Assembly: GCF_041915215.1 (NCBI RefSeq)
Contig: NZ_JAYSBV010000001.1
DNA: 64,000 nucleotides
Source of the DNA: Zoogloea sp021286885
GTDB lineage: Bacteria; Pseudomonadota; Gammaproteobacteria; Burkholderiales; Rhodocyclaceae
Direction: 5' to 3' (one strand)
A model generated the notes under the pieces. It saw only the letters and a list, made by a program, of their open reading frames with translations. It was not told the origin of the DNA and ran no database searches. The first letter of the stretch is position 1; every line of letters starts with the position of its first letter. Positions 59,872 through 64,000 of this stretch are shown piece by piece. The translations under genes and the position numbers were made by a program.

Positions 59872-60975
59872 GTGGAACGTCGTTCATTCATCAAACAGGC
59901 GAGCGCTGGGGTTGCAGGCGCCGCCGTGGCAGCCCCCGCCCTCGCCTCCGACCTGCCCACCATCAAGTGGCGCCTGGCCTCCAGCTTCCCCAAGAGCCTC
60001 GACACCATCTTCGGCGCCGCTGAAGTCGTCTCCAAGCGCGTGGCAGCTGCCACGGGTGGCAAGTTCCAGATCCAGGTCTTCTCTGCCGGCGAAATCGTCC
60101 CCGGCCCGGGCGTGCTGGATGCGGTCAAGGATGGCACCGTGGAAGTGGGCCATACCTGCTCCTACTACTTCGTTGGCAAGGATCCCACCTTCGCCCTGGA
60201 AACCGCCGTGCCCTTCGGCCTCAACAGCCGCCAGCAGACCGCCTGGATGATGGAGGGTGGAGGCCTGGAGCTGTTCCGCGAGTTCTTCAAGGAATACAAC
60301 ATCTACCAGATTCCCTGCGGCAATACGGGCGCCCAGATGGGCGGCTGGTTCCGCAAGGAAATCAAGACCGTCGAAGACCTGAAGGGCCTCAAGTTCCGTT
60401 GCGGTGGCTTTGCCGGCCAGGTGCTCTCCAAGCTGGGCGTGGTGCCCCAGCAGATCCCCGGCGGCGACATCTACCCGGCCCTCGAAAAGGGCACCATCGA
60501 CGCCGCCGAATGGATCGGCCCCTACGATGACCAGAAGCTGGGCTTCAACAAGGTGGCCAAGTACTACTACTACCCGGGCTTCTGGGAAGGTGGTCCCCAG
60601 ATCACCATGTATGTGAACAACAAGCAGTGGGCCGCCCTGCCCAAGGAATACCAGACCATTCTGGAAGACGCCTGCCTCTACGCCCACGCCGAAATGCAGG
60701 CCCGCTACGACGTGAAGAACCCCACCGCCCTCAAGCAACTGGTGGGTTCCGGCACCCAGCTGCGCCCCTTCCCCAACGAGATCATGGCCGCCGCCTACAA
60801 GGCCGCCACCGAGCTCTACGACGAAACCGCCGAGAAAAACCCCAAGTTCAAGAAGATCTACGAGCCCTGGAAGAAATTCCGCGACGAGCAGCTCCAGTGG
60901 TTCGCCGTGGCCGAAAACCGCTTCGACAACTTCATGCAGGCCGCCCGTAGCGCCGCCGCCAAAAACAAGAAGTAA
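59872..60975 (+). CDS. dctP: TRAP transporter substrate-binding protein DctP (copy 2)
   Basis: 367 residues, closely similar to copy 1 throughout (same IKWRLASSFPK, GAQMGGWFRKEIKTV and AKYYYYPG motifs), so the pair arose by tandem duplication. The Tat signal is ERRSFIKQASAGVAG. The start is GTG 59872 because GAGGAG lies 5 bases upstream and its product aligns with copy 1; ATG 59833 would precede the ribosome site. A terminator before it and an inverted repeat upstream suggest separate control. No DctQM genes are near. Confidence 0.92.
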   Translation: MERRSFIKQASAGVAGAAVAAPALASDLPTIKWRLASSFPKSLDTIFGAAEVVSKRVAAATGGKFQIQVFSAGEIVPGPGVLDAVKDGTVEVGHTCSYYFVGKDPTFALETAVPFGLNSRQQTAWMMEGGGLELFREFFKEYNIYQIPCGNTGAQMGGWFRKEIKTVEDLKGLKFRCGGFAGQVLSKLGVVPQQIPGGDIYPALEKGTIDAAEWIGPYDDQKLGFNKVAKYYYYPGFWEGGPQITMYVNNKQWAALPKEYQTILEDACLYAHAEMQARYDVKNPTALKQLVGSGTQLRPFPNEIMAAAYKAATELYDETAEKNPKFKKIYEPWKKFRDEQLQWFAVAENRFDNFMQAARSAAAKNKK

Positions 60976-61013
60976 GCCCAACGGGGCCACCCCGACCCCT
61001 GCCCGCTGCCCCC

Positions 61014-61044
61014 AGGCCGCCCGCTCACCCGGGCGGCCTTTTTT
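61014..61044 (+). terminator. Terminator after dctP copy 2
   Basis: GGCCGCCC-GCTCACCC-GGGCGGCC followed by six T. Confidence 0.92.
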
Positions 61045-61108
61045 CATCCGGGGCCGGGCGCAGTACAATTCCCAACCCCCGCGTCTTGTACCCTGTACTG
61101 CACCCACC

Positions 61109-63145
61109 ATGGCCATCCAGCTCCTGCCCGACCACCTGATCAACCAGATTGCCGCCGGCGAAGTGGTCGAACGCCCCGCCTCCGTTCTCAAGGAGGTACT
61201 GGAAAACGCCATGGATGCGGGCTCCACCGTGGTCGAAGTCCAGCTCGAACAAGGCGGCGTGCGCCGCATCCGGGTGGCCGATGACGGCTGCGGGATTCCC
61301 AAGGAAGAACTCCCCCTCGCCCTCGAACGCCACGCCACCAGCAAGATCGCCAGTCTGGACGACCTGGAGCACGTGGGTACCATGGGCTTTCGGGGCGAGG
61401 CCCTGGCCGCCATTGCCGCCGTCTCGCGCATGAGCATCACCAGCCGCGCCGAGGGCGAGAACCACGCCTGGCGGATCGACGCCGACCCCCGCGAACTTTC
61501 CCCCGCCGCCCTCAACCACGGCACCGTGATCGACGTGGCCGATCTGTATTTCAACACCCCGGCCCGGCGCAAGTTTCTCAAGAGCGAAAGCACCGAGTTC
61601 GCCCACTGCGACGACGTGTTCCGCCGCATCGCCCTCGCCCGCCCGGATGTGGCCCTCCAATTAAGCCATAACGGGCGAGTCAGCCAGCGCCTGCCCTCGG
61701 GGCGACGCGAAGCCCGGGTGCGGGCCCTGCTGGGCGATGACTTCATCCAGGCTGCCCGCCTGGTGGAGGCCGAATCCGGCAGCCTGCGCGTCAGCGGCTA
61801 CGCCTCATTGCCCGCCTACTCCCGCAGCAACCGGGACGCCCAGTTCTTCTACGTGAACGGTCGCTTCGTGCGCGACAAGCTGCTCACCCACGCCATCCGG
61901 GAAGCCTACGCCGACATCCTGCACAACAGCCGCCACCCGGCCTATGTGCTGTTTCTGGAGCTGGACCCGTTCGGGGTGGATGTGAACGTGCATCCGGCCA
62001 AGATCGAAGTGCGTTTTCGGGACTCCCGCGCCATTCACCAGTTTGTGTACCACGCCCTCAAGCGCGCCCTGGGCGAATCCGGCGCCAGCCTGCTGGGCCA
62101 GACGCCCGCCAGCACCCAAAACACTGCCCCGGCGCCGAGCCTCACCTCAACCATCCCAACCACCTCCGGCAACAACACGCCCCCCCCCGCACCCGCCCGC
62201 GCAGCCCCCCCCCCCGCGCCCCGCCCCCACACCCCGGCTTCCAGCGCGCCCCGCAGCGGTGGGAGCAGCGGGAGCAGCTTCCAACGCCCAGCCGCCGCGC
62301 CCTTCCGCCCCCCCGTCCAGGGCCGGCTCGCCATGGAACCCGCCACCCGGGCCTACTACGACTTCGCCGCCTCCGCCCGCCCGGACGCAGCCCCTGCAGC
62401 GCCCCCGGCCCCGCCCGCTACCAGCACGCCCGCTGCCCGGGCTGATGCCACGCCGCCCGTCGCCACCCAAGCATTCACGCCTCCCGCCCCCCCCACGGCC
62501 ACGCCTGCGCCCCAGGCCACCCGCCCCAGCACACCCGCCCCGGCCCTCCCGGCCAGCGATCTGGCGCCGCCCCTGGGCTATGCCATCGCCCAGCTGCATG
62601 GGGTGTACATCCTGGCCCAGAACGAAACCGGGCTGATCCTGGTGGACATGCACGCCGCCCACGAGCGCATCCTCTACGAACGCCTCAAGACCCTGTTCGA
62701 CGGCACCCCCGGCATCCAGCGCCTGCTGATCCCCGCCGTGTTCGGGGTCGGCACCAAGGACATGGCCACCGCCGAGGAGCACCAGGAACTCCTCACCCGC
62801 ATGGGCTTCGAGATCAGCCCCGCCGGCCCCCACGAACTGGCGGTACGCAGCGTCCCCGCCCTGCTTTCCAGCGCCCCGGTGAGCGAACTGATCCGCGCCC
62901 TGCTCGAAGAACTGCGCGACTACCCCAGCACCGAGGTCATCACCGCCCGGCGCAACGAACTCCTCGCCACCATGGCCTGCCACGGCGCCGTGCGCGCCAA
63001 CCGCAGCCTCACCCTGCCCGAAATGAACGCCCTGCTGCGCGACATGGAAGCCACCAAACGCGCCGACCAATGCAACCACGGCCGCCCCACCTGGACGGCA
63101 CTCAGCATGGCGGATCTGGACAAGCTGTTCATGCGGGGGCAGTGA
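61109..63145 (+). CDS. mutL: DNA mismatch repair protein MutL (endonuclease type)
   Basis: 678 residues. Couples MutS mismatch recognition to strand removal. The N-terminal GHKL ATPase has ENAMDAGS, VADDGCGIPKEE and GFRGEALAAIA. A long Pro/Ala/Thr-rich linker of about 340-485 is followed by the C-terminal domain with VDMHAAHERILYE (the DQHAxxERxxYE endonuclease motif with Met for Gln), TMACHGAVRANRS and CNHGRPT, so it is a nicking-type MutL that does not need MutH. The linker contains nine C (62180-62188) and eleven C (62205-62215), unusual for a repair gene. Confidence 0.95.
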   Translation: MAIQLLPDHLINQIAAGEVVERPASVLKEVLENAMDAGSTVVEVQLEQGGVRRIRVADDGCGIPKEELPLALERHATSKIASLDDLEHVGTMGFRGEALAAIAAVSRMSITSRAEGENHAWRIDADPRELSPAALNHGTVIDVADLYFNTPARRKFLKSESTEFAHCDDVFRRIALARPDVALQLSHNGRVSQRLPSGRREARVRALLGDDFIQAARLVEAESGSLRVSGYASLPAYSRSNRDAQFFYVNGRFVRDKLLTHAIREAYADILHNSRHPAYVLFLELDPFGVDVNVHPAKIEVRFRDSRAIHQFVYHALKRALGESGASLLGQTPASTQNTAPAPSLTSTIPTTSGNNTPPPAPARAAPPPAPRPHTPASSAPRSGGSSGSSFQRPAAAPFRPPVQGRLAMEPATRAYYDFAASARPDAAPAAPPAPPATSTPAARADATPPVATQAFTPPAPPTATPAPQATRPSTPAPALPASDLAPPLGYAIAQLHGVYILAQNETGLILVDMHAAHERILYERLKTLFDGTPGIQRLLIPAVFGVGTKDMATAEEHQELLTRMGFEISPAGPHELAVRSVPALLSSAPVSELIRALLEELRDYPSTEVITARRNELLATMACHGAVRANRSLTLPEMNALLRDMEATKRADQCNHGRPTWTALSMADLDKLFMRGQ

Positions 63146-63463
63146 GGGGACGCGAACGGCTGGGGGCTGCCCCCCCCGCCTACATCTCGCCAGCTCCTTG
63201 CATGTCTGCTTACAAACTCCGCATCAAAAGCCCACAAATAATGGAATGCAGTTCCATTATTAACCCTTAATATGAGCGACTATCGCACGCACTGAATCGA
63301 TAAGCGCACAAACTCGCCCGCTTTACCGACTTCTGCCCCAGCCCCCTCGGTAATCTCCCGCCCATGTCGCCGCACACAGGGCGACTGGAGACAAACCGGC
63401 CATGCACATGGATGCGTTCACGCACCTGGGCCGGCATATACAACAAGAGGAGTTGGTAAGGAA
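63146..63463. other. Intergenic region between mutL and the porin
   Basis: 318 bases. The first part follows mutL without a recognisable terminator. The centre is AT-rich and holds a 25-base inverted repeat. No ORF of interest seen. The porin promoter should lie here. Confidence 0.6.
63237..63261. promoter_or_regulatory. 25-base perfect inverted repeat upstream of the porin
   Basis: AATAATGGAA and TTCCATTATT are perfect 10-base arms around TGCAG, about 200 bases before the porin ATG. A strong candidate for an operator or a cruciform. Confidence 0.55.
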
Positions 63464-64000
63464 ATGAAAGTCAAAACCCTGAGCGTCCTGCTGGCCGGTC
63501 TGGCCTCTTTGAATGCGGGCCTGGCCCATGCTGAACTGCCGGCCATCGAAGCGGGTGGTGCCACCTTCAATGTGTATGGGAATGTGGATCAGTACCTCAA
63601 CTTCATGCGCAGCAGCTCGGGCAAGTCCCTGAATGCGCTGGAAGAAGGCGGCTATCTGCGCACCCGCGTGGGCGTGCGTGGCGAGAAGCCGGTGGATACC
63701 GACCTGTCCATCAAGTTCCAGCTGGAACAGGGCCTGAACATCACCAACGGCAGCCAGGCCGACTCCACCCGTCTGTTTGACCGCCAAGCCTGGGTGGGCC
63801 TGAAGAGTGTTTACGGCGAGTTCCGCGCCGGGCGCCAGAACACCGCCGTGTTCTACCGGGGCAGCTACATCGACTTCACCGCCCGCACCATGGGTTCGGT
63901 GATCAATGCGTTCGGCGTGGCCTCCCGCTACGACAGCGACCTGGCCTGGATCTCCAACCGGATGGACGGCCTGCTGCTGGAAGCCCACTACTCCTTCGCC
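63464..64000 (+). CDS. Gram-negative porin, 5' part
   Basis: The first 179 residues; the gene runs off the right edge. A signal peptide (MKVKTLSVLLAGLASLNAGLAHA) is followed by beta-strand repeats in general-porin style: FNVYGNVDQYLNF, YLRTRVGVRGEKPV, SIKFQLEQGL, then FDRQAWVGLKSVYGEFRAGRQ, which is the porin L3-preceding signature. It resembles the OmpC-like porins common in betaproteobacteria. TAAGGAA precedes ATG. The partner signals lie in the 318-base upstream gap. Confidence 0.9.
   Translation, partial: MKVKTLSVLLAGLASLNAGLAHAELPAIEAGGATFNVYGNVDQYLNFMRSSSGKSLNALEEGGYLRTRVGVRGEKPVDTDLSIKFQLEQGLNITNGSQADSTRLFDRQAWVGLKSVYGEFRAGRQNTAVFYRGSYIDFTARTMGSVINAFGVASRYDSDLAWISNRMDGLLLEAHYSFA

Noticed and set aside
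1..64000. CRISPR arrays, insertion sequences, prophage or rRNA
   Set aside because: No regularly spaced repeats of CRISPR size, no transposase or integrase and no rRNA were seen.

Overview
High-GC, gene-dense chromosomal DNA from a Gram-negative bacterium, most likely a betaproteobacterium close to Rhodocyclales. This placement is inferred from gene families and order (surE-pcm-nlpD-rpoS, msrPQ, pmbA/darP, a classical porin, RoxA/RlmD/BamC) and was not tested by any search. Almost all of the window is core metabolism and housekeeping. The one clearly accessory patch lies at about 35.7-37.1 kb beside a tRNA-Ser.

Layout. 0-6.6 kb: an SPFH membrane protein and an SH3-containing protein on the minus strand (the second runs off the left edge), divergent from a response regulator/histidine kinase pair, then a manganese (yybP-ykoY) riboswitch in front of a GDT1/UPF0016 cation transporter. 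6.7-9.9 kb: molybdenum cofactor genes moaA-mobA-moeA. 9.9-14.5 kb: a conserved unknown protein, a fused PabB-PabC enzyme, a CrtC/AttH-like lipocalin-fold protein and a small Cys-rich protein. 14.7-19.8 kb: metY behind a structured leader, leuA behind two candidate Leu-rich leader peptides, and an unrecognised 487-residue protein. 20-28.3 kb: thyA-folA, an Arg/Lys/Orn decarboxylase, dcd, a small lipoprotein with mrp/apbC, and metG. 28.4-35.5 kb: a small membrane protein, a SulP transporter, a PAS-GGDEF-EAL protein and a dCache chemoreceptor. 35.7-37.3 kb: a low-GC DarT toxin with a NADAR-like antitoxin against tRNA-Ser(UGA). 37.4-44.7 kb: a Bax-inhibitor-1 protein, rlmD, roxA, an Ala/Pro-rich lipoprotein, dapA-bamC and a histone-deacetylase-fold protein. 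44.8-53.8 kb: moxR-DUF58-tgpA-mltB, an ArsC-like gene and surE-pcm-nlpD-rpoS. 54.1-64 kb: msrPQ, mog, darP, pmbA, two near-duplicate TRAP binding proteins, mutL and the start of a porin.

How the parts fit. The moaA/mobA/moeA cluster and mog supply Mo-molybdopterin, which MsrP (a Tat-exported Mo enzyme repairing periplasmic methionine sulfoxide with MsrQ) needs. ATGA stop/start overlaps mark tightly coupled operons (SPFH/SH3, thyA/folA, mrp/lipoprotein, tgpA/mltB, surE/pcm/nlpD, darP/mog). The c-di-GMP enzyme and chemoreceptor are adjacent and co-directional, suggesting a link between motility and second-messenger signalling.

Best leads. (1) The DarT-NADAR module at the 3' end of tRNA-Ser, with a repeated 8-mer in its promoter region. 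(2) Two Leu-rich ORFs upstream of leuA, one a classic attenuator-style peptide and the other overlapping the leuA start. (3) Runs of nine and eleven C inside mutL, able to act as a frameshift switch for mismatch repair. (4) A compact leader hairpin before metY that could be an RNA sensor. (5) Two adjacent orphan Tat-exported TRAP receptors without membrane subunits. No CRISPR array, intact insertion sequence, prophage or integrase was seen.
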